A DNA stretch of 64,000 nucleotides, from positions 1 to 64,000 of the forward strand of contig NZ_AUUU01000041.1 in the NCBI RefSeq assembly GCF_002760435.1. The letters are read 5' to 3'. Every line of letters begins with the position of its first letter. The stretch's first letter is position 1. The stretch comes from Clostridium sp. LS (GTDB taxonomy: Bacteria > Bacillota > Clostridia > Clostridiales > Clostridiaceae). Shown here one piece after another: positions 17,122 to 25,995 of the stretch. The notes under the pieces are model-generated. The model was not told the DNA's origin and made no database searches. It saw only the letters and a program-made list of their open reading frames with translations. The translations under genes were made by a program, and so were the position numbers.

Positions 17122-17297
17122 CCAATTTCTCTAAAATGAATTATACGTTCAATAATTAAATCTCTACTACATTTAAAATGCTTGGAAAGACAATCTATAC
17201 AAAGATATTCTGTAGCACCTCTCTGGACTAACCTGCGATAGATTGCTACTTCATCGGTTTCTAATATTTTGTTGCATTCCTTACAGATGTCATTCAT
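17100..17297 (-). CDS. Small Cys-rich protein translationally coupled to the alpha-galactosidase
   Basis: The 65-residue protein has seven Cys: a CxxC pair at 5/8, a second CxxC pair at 33/36, then Cys43, Cys60 and Cys64, with His40 and His54. The first two pairs look like a zinc ribbon or knuckle. It has a basic helix with the RDLIIERIIHFRE pattern after it. Its ATG overlaps the TGA of the alpha-galactosidase gene (ATGA), which implies translational coupling. I do not recognise a named family. A cytoplasmic zinc-binding protein, perhaps regulatory, is the most that can be said. Confidence 0.7.
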   Translation of the reverse strand: MNDICKECNKILETDEVAIYRRLVQRGATEYLCIDCLSKHFKCSRDLIIERIIHFREIGCTLFCK

Positions 17298-18421
17298 AGT
17301 TTGATTACCTTTGCTTTAAAAACAGCACAAGCGTGAGGCTCCAGCTTGATAGTGTAGCTTTCTTTAAAAGTTCCAAGATCTTCATGCTTCCATAAATCCC
17401 TTAAACTTAGACCAAGACCTGAAGACGTTGGCAAGCCAATATCCCAAAATTGAAGAGACATTTCGCCAGCAGAATCCCCAAAATTAAAGAAGCCTATTGC
17501 ATAATCACCGTTACTAAGTGTTTTTACATATGCCATACAGTCAGAGTTGTTCCATTGAGGAATGGTATATGCTTGTCTGCCTTCTATATCTTGATTAATT
17601 TCAATAATTTCTTTATTTGTTAATATGTTTTTAGTTGTTTCGTTCATTTTTCTTATGTCTGAACCAATCATTAATGGAGAATCCATCATTGCCCATAAAG
17701 AAAAATGTGTTTTATATTCTTCATCAGTACATCCACCTAAGGCAACGTTTCCATTACCATACATTCCAACTACGAGCATATCCACATCATTATAACAATA
17801 TGGTCCACTATAACATTCCTTGTTAAGCTGCTTTAATGCTAAATCCTTTATAGATTCCCAGTTATCTTGAATATCTCCTGTGGATCTAAATATATGAGCA
17901 CCAGATGCACGCATCCAGTTGAAGGAATCATCATTTCCCCAGTTACAAGCACTGAATAAAATATCTCTACCACAATTACGTAAAGCCATAGCCATCCTTT
18001 TATAAAGAATATGGCCAGGGATGCCATCAGGCTTGTAGCAATAATCATATTTCAAATAATCTACACCCCAAGAAGCAAAAGTCTCTGCATCAATAAACTC
18101 ATGCTCAAAGCTTCCAGGATAACCGCCACATGTCATAGTTCCAGCGCAAGAGTACATACCAAATTTTAAACCTTTACTATGAACATAATCAGCTAATGCT
18201 CTCATTCCATTTGGAAACTTTTCTTCGTCAGCTACTAATCTGCCATCTTTATCTCTTTGTTTTTTTGACCAACAATCATCTATAACGATATATTCATATC
18301 CTGCATCTTTCAAGCCTGATTCGACAAAAATATCTGCTACTGATTTAATAAGGTCTTCAGATATTTCCCATCCAAATGTGTTCCAAGAATTCCAGCCCAT
18401 GGGTGGAGTCTTTGCCATCAT
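17294..18421 (-). CDS. GH27 alpha-galactosidase
   Basis: This 375-residue (beta/alpha)8 enzyme removes terminal alpha-1,6-galactose, as from galactomannan side chains or melibiose. It starts with the GH27 block TPPMGWNSWNTFG. YIVIDDCW is at 44-51. The nucleophile is Asp126 in YLKYDYC and the acid/base is Asp183 in FRSTGDIQDNW. SPLMIGSDIR is also typical. There is no signal peptide, so it acts on imported oligosaccharides. ATG 18421 and ATG 18418 are both possible starts. It is the first gene of a minus-strand unit with the Cys-rich protein and lies back to back with the AraC gene at 18623. Together with the mannanase and importer this makes a galactomannan locus. Confidence 0.94.
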   Translation of the reverse strand: MMAKTPPMGWNSWNTFGWEISEDLIKSVADIFVESGLKDAGYEYIVIDDCWSKKQRDKDGRLVADEEKFPNGMRALADYVHSKGLKFGMYSCAGTMTCGGYPGSFEHEFIDAETFASWGVDYLKYDYCYKPDGIPGHILYKRMAMALRNCGRDILFSACNWGNDDSFNWMRASGAHIFRSTGDIQDNWESIKDLALKQLNKECYSGPYCYNDVDMLVVGMYGNGNVALGGCTDEEYKTHFSLWAMMDSPLMIGSDIRKMNETTKNILTNKEIIEINQDIEGRQAYTIPQWNNSDCMAYVKTLSNGDYAIGFFNFGDSAGEMSLQFWDIGLPTSSGLGLSLRDLWKHEDLGTFKESYTIKLEPHACAVFKAKVIKL

Positions 18422-18622
18422 AATAACAAACCTTCTTTCTTTAACAATTATGTTAATTTAATATAATATGTGAATCACATAAGTAAATACTAACAATAAT
18501 TATATATAGTTACCATTGAAAAATGTAATTTGAATTTGTCATTTTGTTATGTTATTAAAGATATATTATAATTATATAAAGACTATGTCGTTTAATTTGT
18601 TTTGAAATTGGAAGGTGATATA

Positions 18623-19426
18623 ATGCATCATGATATTTTAGTATTAAATCAGAATTTTAAGGATTTAAACCCACTCCTATGCGGAGTCGAAGAGTGCTGT
18701 AAAAGCCACGAATTTGGACCAGCGTCTAGAGAATATTTTCTCATACATTATATTGTCGATGGTAAAGGAAAATTTAAAATTCGTGATAAAACCTATATTC
18801 TAAAAAAAGGCAATATATTTATAATAAGACCAAATGAAATCACATACTATGAAGCTGATAATGAGGATCCATGGAAATATATATGGATTGGATTTAATTT
18901 GAATTTAAGTGGAAACTTATTTGAAAAGGCATCCTTTTTGAGGAAGGATATTTTATATTCACAAGCTTCTGAGTATATATTTAGAAGTATGCTTGAATCA
19001 GAAAAATTTCAAATTTCAAAAGAGATATTTTTGACTTCAAAACTGTACGAGCTATTTTCAATTCTTATAGAAGAAGAGAATAATGAAGCAGTAAATGATT
19101 TCCCTAAAATTTATGTAATGAAAGCAGAAAGTTACATACTAGCTAATTACATGCGTGAAATTACTGTAGAATCAATTTCTAATTATCTTGGAATAAATAG
19201 AGGATATTTTTCAACTATATTTAAAAAATCTATAGGGAAGTCTCCTAAACAATATATAATTGATGTGAGATTAGAAAAAGCTGCACGATTTCTTTTAGAA
19301 AATAACTTTTCACCAAGTGAAGCAGCAAGGAGTACAGGGTATATTGATATTTTCAACTTTTCAAAAATGTTTAAAAAGAAATTTGGAGTTTCCCCCTTAT
19401 ATTATAAAAGTAAAATGCTAAAATAA
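18623..19426 (+). CDS. AraC-family transcriptional regulator of the mannan locus
   Basis: This protein of about 267 residues has an N-terminal AraC_binding cupin (about 20-140, with YFLIHYIVDGKGKF and IFIIRPNEITYY) that is expected to bind a sugar. The C-terminal two-HTH domain (about 165-265) ends in SKMFKKKFGVSPLYYKSK. The likely start is ATG 18623 behind GGAAGGTGAT. An in-frame TTG at 18602 has no ribosome site. It is divergent from the alpha-galactosidase and upstream of the ABC/mannanase operon, so it probably activates one or both in response to mannose- or galactose-containing oligosaccharides. Confidence 0.9.
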   Translation: MHHDILVLNQNFKDLNPLLCGVEECCKSHEFGPASREYFLIHYIVDGKGKFKIRDKTYILKKGNIFIIRPNEITYYEADNEDPWKYIWIGFNLNLSGNLFEKASFLRKDILYSQASEYIFRSMLESEKFQISKEIFLTSKLYELFSILIEEENNEAVNDFPKIYVMKAESYILANYMREITVESISNYLGINRGYFSTIFKKSIGKSPKQYIIDVRLEKAARFLLENNFSPSEAARSTGYIDIFNFSKMFKKKFGVSPLYYKSKMLK

Positions 19427-19445
19427 TTTTGTTTAAAAACATTAT

Positions 19446-19499
19446 GGAGCTGTTGCATTAGTGGATTGAGATCCATTAGCGATGTCTCCTTATTTTTAT
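19446..19499 (+). terminator. Probable terminator after the second AraC gene
   Basis: An imperfect long stem closes with GGAG (19446-19449) and CTCC (19486-19489), with inner TGGAT/ATCCA, followed by TTATTTTTAT. Confidence 0.55.
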
Positions 19500-19694
19500 A
19501 TAGAAAGAGCAGTGCATTAACATTTTATGTGCAGTCCATTTTTACCCTTGGCAATGTTTTAATTAAATTTCACACTTTTATAAGTTTATAAAGCAAGAAC
19601 CCAAATAAGCAATATATGTATATAAAAAGCAAGATACTTTGATGATTTATAAAAGAGAAATAGTATAATTGAGATTACAAACATATTAATTTTA

Positions 19695-19708
19695 AGTAAA
19701 CGATTAAT
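19695..19708 (+). promoter_or_regulatory. Candidate cre box before the mannan ABC operon
   Basis: AGTAAACGATTAAT matches the CcpA consensus at about 11 of 14 positions. It lies 42 bp upstream of the binding-protein ATG and downstream of a possible TATAAT at 19664-19669. Confidence 0.35.
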
Positions 19709-19749
19709 TAAAATGGTATGTAAAATAAATTAATCAAGGAGGACTAATA

Positions 19750-21135
19750 ATGTTGAAGTGTAAGAAACTATTAGGAACTGTTTTAGCAGCTATGTTATCT
19801 TTTTCCATGGTAGCTTGTGGTAGTAACCAATCAAGTGGAAATGCTGCTAGCACTGGGGGGAGTAAAGTAGAGGTTCCTAAAATTAATGAAATTAATTTAG
19901 ACAAAGATTATAAGGATCTTAAGGCAGACATTACCATTTTGACTAACAGAACTGATGTAGTTGATACTGTGTATGCCGATTATGCAAAACAATTTATGAA
20001 ATTATTCCCTAATATTAAAGTTACTTATCAAGGTGTTACAGATTACGAACAAACTATGCAGCTTAAGTTGTCAACAGGGGACTGGGGGGATATCTGTTTT
20101 ATTCCTACAGCTATTGATAAAACTGAATTCCAAAATTATTTTATTCCACTAGGGGATTCAAGTACATTAGATGGAATTTATAACTTTGGTGTAACATCTC
20201 AATATGACGGAAAACAATACGGTATTGCAAATGGAGGTACTGCAAGCGGTGTAGTATACAATAAAAGAATTTGGAAGGAAGCCGGAATTACAACATTACC
20301 AAAGACACCAGATGAATTTTTAGCTGATTTACAAATAATAAAAGAAAAAACAAAAGCAATTCCTATGTATACTAACTTTGCAGCAGGGTGGCCTGTTGGA
20401 GCTTGGGATGCTTATATTGGAGGTACGGCAACAGGGGATTCCGATTTTATGAACAATAAAATAGTTCATATGAAAAATCCATTTGCTAAAAGATCAGATG
20501 GAACAGGTCCTTATGCAGTTTATAATACATTGTATCAAGCTGTTTCAAAGAAATTAGTTGAAGATGACCCTACTGGTACTGACTGGGAAAGCTGTAAAGG
20601 TAGGTTAAACAGCGGAGAAATAGCAACTATGGTACTTGGCTCTTGGGCCGTTAACCAAATGAAAGCTGCAGGAGATAAGCCTGATGATGTAGGTTATATG
20701 CCATTCCCAATAACAGTTAATGGTAAACAATATGCAACAGCTGGTGGTAACTATCCTTTTGGCATTAATAAGAAATCTTCTAATGAAAATCAAATTGCTT
20801 CAATGCTTTATGTAAAATGGTTAGTAGAAAAATCTCCTATATATGATGATGAAGGTAGTATTCCTGCTCTTAAATCTGAAAAACTTCCATCTCTTTTAGC
20901 TGATTTTAAAGATGTGCAATTGGTAGTTGATAATCCAGCAAAAAGTGGAGAAGAAGCATTATTTACTAATATAAATAATGAGTCAGAAGTTGGACTAAAC
21001 AAGGATAATAATAAAAAATGTGAAATTGTAGAAGCAGCTTTACATGGAGATAAAACGATTGATCAAATTATGGATGATTGGAATGCTAAGTGGTCTGCTG
21101 CACAAGAAAAATTAAAAGTAGAAGTAAATAAATAA
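19750..21135 (+). CDS. Sugar ABC transporter substrate-binding lipoprotein
   Basis: The 461-residue protein has a lipoprotein signal peptide with lipobox SMVAC (Cys near residue 23) and a Ser/Gly/Asn-rich linker. The fold is an extracellular solute-binding protein of the maltodextrin/oligosaccharide cluster. It should sit on the outer face of the membrane and deliver manno- or galactomanno-oligosaccharides. It is the first gene of a plus-strand operon with two permeases, a small membrane protein and a GH26 mannanase. The substrate is inferred from that context. Start ATG 19750 has AAGGAGG. Confidence 0.9.
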   Translation: MLKCKKLLGTVLAAMLSFSMVACGSNQSSGNAASTGGSKVEVPKINEINLDKDYKDLKADITILTNRTDVVDTVYADYAKQFMKLFPNIKVTYQGVTDYEQTMQLKLSTGDWGDICFIPTAIDKTEFQNYFIPLGDSSTLDGIYNFGVTSQYDGKQYGIANGGTASGVVYNKRIWKEAGITTLPKTPDEFLADLQIIKEKTKAIPMYTNFAAGWPVGAWDAYIGGTATGDSDFMNNKIVHMKNPFAKRSDGTGPYAVYNTLYQAVSKKLVEDDPTGTDWESCKGRLNSGEIATMVLGSWAVNQMKAAGDKPDDVGYMPFPITVNGKQYATAGGNYPFGINKKSSNENQIASMLYVKWLVEKSPIYDDEGSIPALKSEKLPSLLADFKDVQLVVDNPAKSGEEALFTNINNESEVGLNKDNNKKCEIVEAALHGDKTIDQIMDDWNAKWSAAQEKLKVEVNK

Positions 21136-21195
21136 GGAAATAATACTTATCTGAGCTAAATTTATAATTTGGCTCAGATATAATTGGAGGAAGAT

Positions 21196-22224
21196 ATGGA
21201 TTCTATGAGGAGCAGTAGTGATATAACGTTAAAACAACAATTTGATTTTGTTAAATGGGTTAAAAGTGGAAAGGTACAAAAGAGGTTAGTAATTTGTAGT
21301 TTTTCATTCTTTCCATTACTATTACTTTTTATTTTTACTTACTTACCGTTTTATAAAATGATAGAATTTAGCTTTTATAATATGAAATATATTGGACCAC
21401 AAAAATGGGTTGGATTGCAGAATTATGTAGATGTATTTCAACGTGATGATTGTTTTACAGCATTAACATTGAGTTTTTATTATATGGCCGCATCATTTGT
21501 ACAATTGGGAATAGCTCTTTTATTTGCAAGTATTCTAAGTTTTAAAACAAAAGGAGGAGCTTTTATAAAAGGCGCAATGTTTTTTCCTTACCTAATTAGC
21601 GGAATTGCAGTAGGATTTATTTTTAAATTCTTTTATGCCCGTGGGTTTGTTTTAGATTCTCTTTTGCAGGCCATTGGATTTAATTTGGATCAATTACCTT
21701 ATTGGATAAAAGATACAAGAATTAACAACGCATCACTAGCGGCTACATCAGTTTGGAGATATATGGGACAAAATATGGTTTTATTCATTGGTGCTATAAT
21801 GTCAGTAGATCGTACACTATATGAAGCAGCAGATATAGATGGTGCTAATAAATTCCAAAGATTTTTATATATTATGCTGCCAGGGATTAAGAATATAGTT
21901 ATATTAAATATGATTCTCTCAATTACAGGATCATTAAGTGCATTTGAACCTCCATATATAATTACAAATGGTAACATGGGGACAGGCACATATTTTGTAA
22001 TCATGAATAGGATTGCTTATGAAAATCAAAAAGTAGGATTAGCTTCAGCTATGGCGGTTGTTCTTTTAATAATTATTATCTTATGCACAGTTGCTCAGAA
22101 AGTATTATTTTCTTACTTATTTATTGATGCTGATGAGAGAGCTGAATTAAAAGTTAAGAAAAAGAAAAAGCTTAAAGCAAAAGTTGAAAATATCCAAGGG
22201 GGGCAAGTTAGTAATGGACATTAA
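21196..22224 (+). CDS. Sugar ABC transporter permease (MalF-like)
   Basis: This protein of about 342 residues has six main membrane segments and the EAA loop YEAADIDGANKFQRFLYIMLPGI, which contacts the ATPase. The N-terminal cytosolic stretch of about 40 residues is typical of MalF/UgpA/LacF types. The start is ATG 21196 after TTGGAGG. The in-frame TTG at 21184 is in the ribosome site. A Lys-rich tail (KKKKKLKAK) ends the protein, and its last codons overlap the next permease start. No ATPase gene is in the operon, so a shared MsmK/UgpC-type ATPase must energise it. Confidence 0.92.
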   Translation: MDSMRSSSDITLKQQFDFVKWVKSGKVQKRLVICSFSFFPLLLLFIFTYLPFYKMIEFSFYNMKYIGPQKWVGLQNYVDVFQRDDCFTALTLSFYYMAASFVQLGIALLFASILSFKTKGGAFIKGAMFFPYLISGIAVGFIFKFFYARGFVLDSLLQAIGFNLDQLPYWIKDTRINNASLAATSVWRYMGQNMVLFIGAIMSVDRTLYEAADIDGANKFQRFLYIMLPGIKNIVILNMILSITGSLSAFEPPYIITNGNMGTGTYFVIMNRIAYENQKVGLASAMAVVLLIIIILCTVAQKVLFSYLFIDADERAELKVKKKKKLKAKVENIQGGQVSNGH

Positions 22225-23056
22225 GAAACTTCAAAAGTTAGTGTTAGGAATATTAAAATATTGCATTTTAGCATTTGGTGCATTTATTGCCATAATACCT
22301 GTTGCAGTATGTATTATTACAGCATTTAAAACTGATCAAGAATATCAATCAACTAGCCCTATGACTTTACCTAAGAGCTGGACATATTTTGATAATTTTA
22401 TTGTTGCATTTAAGAAAGCAAATATGTTAGTAGGTTTTAGAAATACATTTTTAGTTTTAATTGTTGTCTTGTTCTTTTCCATTATGATGGGAACAATGAT
22501 TGCATATGTATTAAATCGATTCATATTTCGTGGAAATGCATTAATTAGAAATTTATTTTTATTTGCAGCGTTGCTTCCAGGTATTGCGACTCAAGTAACA
22601 GTATACAAAATTATGTATAATCTTAACCTAATTAATACTTTACCAGGATATATGCTTGTAATGATGGGAACGGACGTAATTTCTATATATATTTTTCTGC
22701 AATTTTTCGAAAACCTTCCAAGATCTTTAGATGAATCAGCAATTTTAGATGGGTGCACTTATTTTGGGGTATTCTTTAGAATTTTACTGCCTCTATTAAA
22801 ACCAGCAATTATTACAGTAATGATTTTAAAATGTGTTGGTATTTATAATGAATATTATATGTCTAATTTATATTTGCAGGCAAAGGATCTTAAAACAATA
22901 TCAACTGCACTTTTCACTTTTACTGGTCCTTATGGCAGTCAATATAATTATATTTGTGCTGGAGTGCTTATTACAATTTTACCTGCATTAATTATATTTC
23001 TTATTTTCCAAAAGCAGATTTATAGCGGCTTAACACAAGGAGCTGTAAAAGGCTAA
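22214..23056 (+). CDS. Sugar ABC transporter permease (MalG-like)
   Basis: The 280-residue partner permease has six segments. Its EAA loop is DESAILDGCTYFGVFFRILLPLL. The likely start is ATG 22214, with AAGGGGGG about 11 bases upstream inside the end of the previous gene, giving an 11-base overlap. A longer in-frame reading from 22184 has no ribosome site. It forms a heterodimer channel with the preceding permease for oligosaccharide import. Confidence 0.92.
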   Translation: MDIKKLQKLVLGILKYCILAFGAFIAIIPVAVCIITAFKTDQEYQSTSPMTLPKSWTYFDNFIVAFKKANMLVGFRNTFLVLIVVLFFSIMMGTMIAYVLNRFIFRGNALIRNLFLFAALLPGIATQVTVYKIMYNLNLINTLPGYMLVMMGTDVISIYIFLQFFENLPRSLDESAILDGCTYFGVFFRILLPLLKPAIITVMILKCVGIYNEYYMSNLYLQAKDLKTISTALFTFTGPYGSQYNYICAGVLITILPALIIFLIFQKQIYSGLTQGAVKG

Positions 23057-23106
23057 TAATAATTTTCTATTATTATGGCCATGTTTTTAGGAGTTAAGGA
23101 GGTATT

Positions 23107-23337
23107 ATGCAGCTAATTTTTGGATTGTTTTGTATTGTATTTGGTGGAACAATTGTAGCCATGAAAAAAGCGAGTTTTATTGATTTTCTTGTGCCAGGAC
23201 GTTGGGATAAATATAGAAAAAATCAAGTATATTTTGATAATTATATAAGGTTTATTCGTATCATAGGCGGAATTCTTCTGTTGTTAGGCACTTACGTACT
23301 TGGAGTTTTTCTGTATTATTTCTGGTATGGTGCTTAA
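23107..23337 (+). CDS. Small two-helix membrane protein in the mannan operon
   Basis: The 76-residue protein has an N-terminal hydrophobic helix (LIFGLFCIVFGGTIVAM), a basic cytosolic loop (GRWDKYRKNQ) and a second helix (IIGGILLLLGTYVLGVFLYY). The ribosome site AAGGAGG is strong. It lies 50 bp after the second permease and 70 bp before the mannanase, so it is certainly in the operon. I do not recognise a named function. An accessory to the transporter or to mannanase display is possible. Confidence 0.75.
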   Translation: MQLIFGLFCIVFGGTIVAMKKASFIDFLVPGRWDKYRKNQVYFDNYIRFIRIIGGILLLLGTYVLGVFLYYFWYGA

Positions 23338-23406
23338 GAGAAAATTAGACACTAAAATTTAACACGATATTTAGGCAAAATTATTAAGAATATAGGAGGT
23401 ATAGTA

Positions 23407-25584
23407 ATGAGAAAAAGAGAGATATTAGTGCTAATAGCACTATGTATGTTTGGTGCTAGTTTACCTACAGAAATTTTATCAAGAGCTGCATATGCTGCTG
23501 ATACAAGTGCGTCAAAAAGTAACAGTGTGTATGTAAAAAAAGAAGTGGAAAGTAAGCCTCAAGAAGTAGTTAAACCAGAGGATTTGAAAATTCCTTCAGG
23601 TATAAAACTTGTTGATTCTAATGCGACAAAAGCAACTTCTGGATTGTATGCTTATTTAATGGGTATTGGAAAAACCTATGATGTATTATATGGTCACCAA
23701 AATGATACACATAAAAAAGCAGCATTAAAGGATAGCGGGAGTAATTCAGATACTAAAGATGTAACAGGGTCAATTTCTGCAATTTGTGGAATAGACGCAT
23801 CCTTCCAAGCTGCTGAAGTGCATTATACAGATCAAGATAAGCAAAATGGAATTGATGAAGTTACAAAGGGAGCAGATTTAGCAATAGATACAGCTAAGCA
23901 GGGTGGAATAATTTCAGTATCTGCTCATATGCCTAACTTTGAATTAGTTAAGGAAAAGGGAAAAGATGCTGATGGAAAATATGACTACCTAGAATATTCA
24001 TCAAATGTTACAACAGGTAATATTGTTCAAAGAATAATGCCAGGTGGAGATTTAAATGATGTATATATTGGATACTTAGACAGAGTGGCTGAATTTGCAC
24101 ATAAACTTGATGCTGCTGGAGTACCAGTATTATTTAGGCCTTTCCATGAAAATAATGGTAGTTGGTTTTGGTGGGGAAAAGGCTTCTGCGATGAAGAAGC
24201 TTACAAAAATTTATATCGTTATACAGTTCAGTATTTAAGAGATACAGAGAATGTCCATAATTTCTTATATGTATACTCACCAGGTGGTTCTTTTGAAGGT
24301 GAAGATGATTATTTATCACGTTACCCAGGTGATGAGTTTGTTGATGTGCTAGGTTTTGATATGTATGACAGCAGCCCTACAGCAGATGCATCTACTGATC
24401 CGTGGATGAAGAGTTTTGAAGAAACAGTTAAATTAGTTTCAGGAATAGCCGACAAGAAAGGAAAACTTTCAGCAGTATCAGAAGTGGGAATAAATAATAT
24501 GCCATTGAACGGAAATGCTGATAAAGATTGGTTCCAAGAAATATCAGATATTATATCTCCTACAAGTATGTCTTATTATATGGTATGGTCAAATGAGGAT
24601 ACAAAAAGCTTCTTTGCTCCATTTATGGTTAATAAAACAGAAGGTCATGAAATGATAAATAACTTTATTAAATATTACAACAATGAGAACTCTGTTTTTG
24701 CTGATGGAGTAGGGAATTATTCTAGCATTAATGCTAATGTTGAAGCTCCATATTCATATGGTTTTATAACTTCGCCGGTTTCAGGAAATAGGATTCTTAA
24801 GCCTACACAAATAACAGCAAGTGTTAAAGGTTATACTGGAAAAGTAACATTTGTATTAAAAAATAAACAAGGACAGACTATTCAAACGCTAGAAGGAAAA
24901 TTAAGCAATGGAGCATACAGTGCGAAAATAGATCAAGAGACTCTAAATAAAATGGGTGAAACACTTGGTACACTTGAGTTATACTGCGACAGTAGACTAT
25001 TAGATACTGCGGATATGCTATATAATGTCCCAGAACCACTATCGGATCCAAAATCAGTTGATAATTTCGAGTCATATGCTGGTGAGGATTCGCTGCTACA
25101 AAGAGAGTGGACAACTAATGCAGGTTCTGGATGTAGTGTTAGCCCAGAATTAAGCAATGTTAAATCTAATTTAAATAGTGGTAAATATGGACTTGAGTTC
25201 AAGTATAAAATATCAACAGAAAAAGCCTCCGAAGGATGGGCTGGAGTTACGAAGAGTTTAGGCGTAGATTGGTCAGATTGTAATGCGCTACAATTTTGGT
25301 GTAAACCTGATGGAAAAGCTCAAAAGTTAGTAATCCAAATTACTAGTAATGGAGAAGCTTTTGAAGTTCATCTACCAGAATTTGCAGGAACAACAGAACC
25401 TAAGTTAATAACTTTGCCATTTAGTCAATTCGTAGGAAAAAATAACGGCGTATTTAATCCAGCAAAAATTGATGGGTTTGGAATATGGTGCAATACTATT
25501 GTTCCAAGTGGGACAACTGGCACGTGGACTGTAGATTCGTCTATGTATTTTGATGATATAAAGGCCGTAAAAGTAAATAATTAA
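23407..25584 (+). CDS. Secreted GH26 endo-beta-1,4-mannanase with accessory modules
   Basis: This 725-residue protein has a signal peptide (about 1-31, ending AYA-A) and a GH26 catalytic domain (about 65-430). The acid/base is Glu248 in RPFHENNGSWFWWG and the nucleophile is Glu359 in SAVSEVGI. A beta-sandwich Ig-like module follows (about 450-545). A C-terminal carbohydrate-binding-like module (about 550-722) runs from DNFESYAGEDSL to YFDDIKAVKV and resembles the CBM11/CBM27 fold group. It cuts beta-1,4-mannan outside the cell, and the fragments are then taken in by the ABC system and trimmed by the alpha-galactosidase. There is no sortase motif or SLH repeat, so it is probably freely secreted. 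Confidence 0.93.
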   Translation: MRKREILVLIALCMFGASLPTEILSRAAYAADTSASKSNSVYVKKEVESKPQEVVKPEDLKIPSGIKLVDSNATKATSGLYAYLMGIGKTYDVLYGHQNDTHKKAALKDSGSNSDTKDVTGSISAICGIDASFQAAEVHYTDQDKQNGIDEVTKGADLAIDTAKQGGIISVSAHMPNFELVKEKGKDADGKYDYLEYSSNVTTGNIVQRIMPGGDLNDVYIGYLDRVAEFAHKLDAAGVPVLFRPFHENNGSWFWWGKGFCDEEAYKNLYRYTVQYLRDTENVHNFLYVYSPGGSFEGEDDYLSRYPGDEFVDVLGFDMYDSSPTADASTDPWMKSFEETVKLVSGIADKKGKLSAVSEVGINNMPLNGNADKDWFQEISDIISPTSMSYYMVWSNEDTKSFFAPFMVNKTEGHEMINNFIKYYNNENSVFADGVGNYSSINANVEAPYSYGFITSPVSGNRILKPTQITASVKGYTGKVTFVLKNKQGQTIQTLEGKLSNGAYSAKIDQETLNKMGETLGTLELYCDSRLLDTADMLYNVPEPLSDPKSVDNFESYAGEDSLLQREWTTNAGSGCSVSPELSNVKSNLNSGKYGLEFKYKISTEKASEGWAGVTKSLGVDWSDCNALQFWCKPDGKAQKLVIQITSNGEAFEVHLPEFAGTTEPKLITLPFSQFVGKNNGVFNPAKIDGFGIWCNTIVPSGTTGTWTVDSSMYFDDIKAVKVNN

Positions 25585-25603
25585 GTAATATAATTTATTA
25601 ATA

Positions 25604-25641
25604 AGGAGCATTTTAAATATAATTTTAAGTGCTCTTTTTAT
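25604..25641 (+). terminator. Terminator of the mannan operon
   Basis: GAGCATTTTAAAT pairs with ATTTTAAGTGCTC (bulge or G-U allowed), then TTTTTA. Confidence 0.75.
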
Positions 25642-25768
25642 TTGGATATAAATTAACTATGATATAGAAAATGCAAAAGATTTTTTTACCAAAGTTATAG
25701 ATCAAGACAGAAATCTAGAAGATTCAAATAGTGAGGTAATAGTTTATAAGAATATAAAAATAAAGAAA

Positions 25769-25794
25769 CCAATGCTTAATAGATTAAGCATTGG
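25769..25794 (-). terminator. Terminator of RNA locus A (minus strand)
   Basis: CCAATGCTTAAT / ATTAAGCATTGG, followed on the minus strand by TTTCTTTATTTTTA. The same hairpin with co-varying bases ends RNA locus B at 35434-35461. Confidence 0.8.
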
Positions 25795-25817
25795 CATAGA
25801 ATGTCTAAAATAATATC

Positions 25818-25995
25818 CAAAATACCGGTACTCTAATTTTGACCCCTATCCTTCGATAGGTGGGTGTCCTCACAGATGTATCAATCGCTCTCAATGCCGT
25901 TAAAGGACTCACAAAAAAGTACATTTCCTCATCTAAATATTGAACTCCCGTAGTTTAAGTGTAGGTTCAAAATAAGAGCTTAACGAATATTCCAG
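25818..25995 (-). ncRNA. ssrS: 6S RNA, copy A
   Basis: On the minus strand this block folds as a long rod. CTCTAATTTTGA (from 25831) pairs with TCAAAATAAGAG (to 25978). The 3' strand of the central bubble holds GGACACCCACCTATC-GAAG-GATAGG, a short hairpin with the flanks expected of 6S RNA (compare E. coli CACCUUGAACCAAGG). 6S RNA mimics an open promoter and traps sigma-A RNA polymerase. The ends are approximate. It is closely similar to the block at 35482-35665. The upstream promoter is at 26146-26174. The leader between them (25996-26139) is a shrunken relative of the SRP RNA region of locus B. Confidence 0.75.

Noticed and set aside
25658-25813. 51-codon open frame without a start codon (reads YDIENAKDFFTKVIDQ...) just after the mannan operon
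   Set aside because: It has no ATG/GTG/TTG with a ribosome site and runs through the terminator of RNA locus A. It may be a relic of a gene end but cannot be supported.
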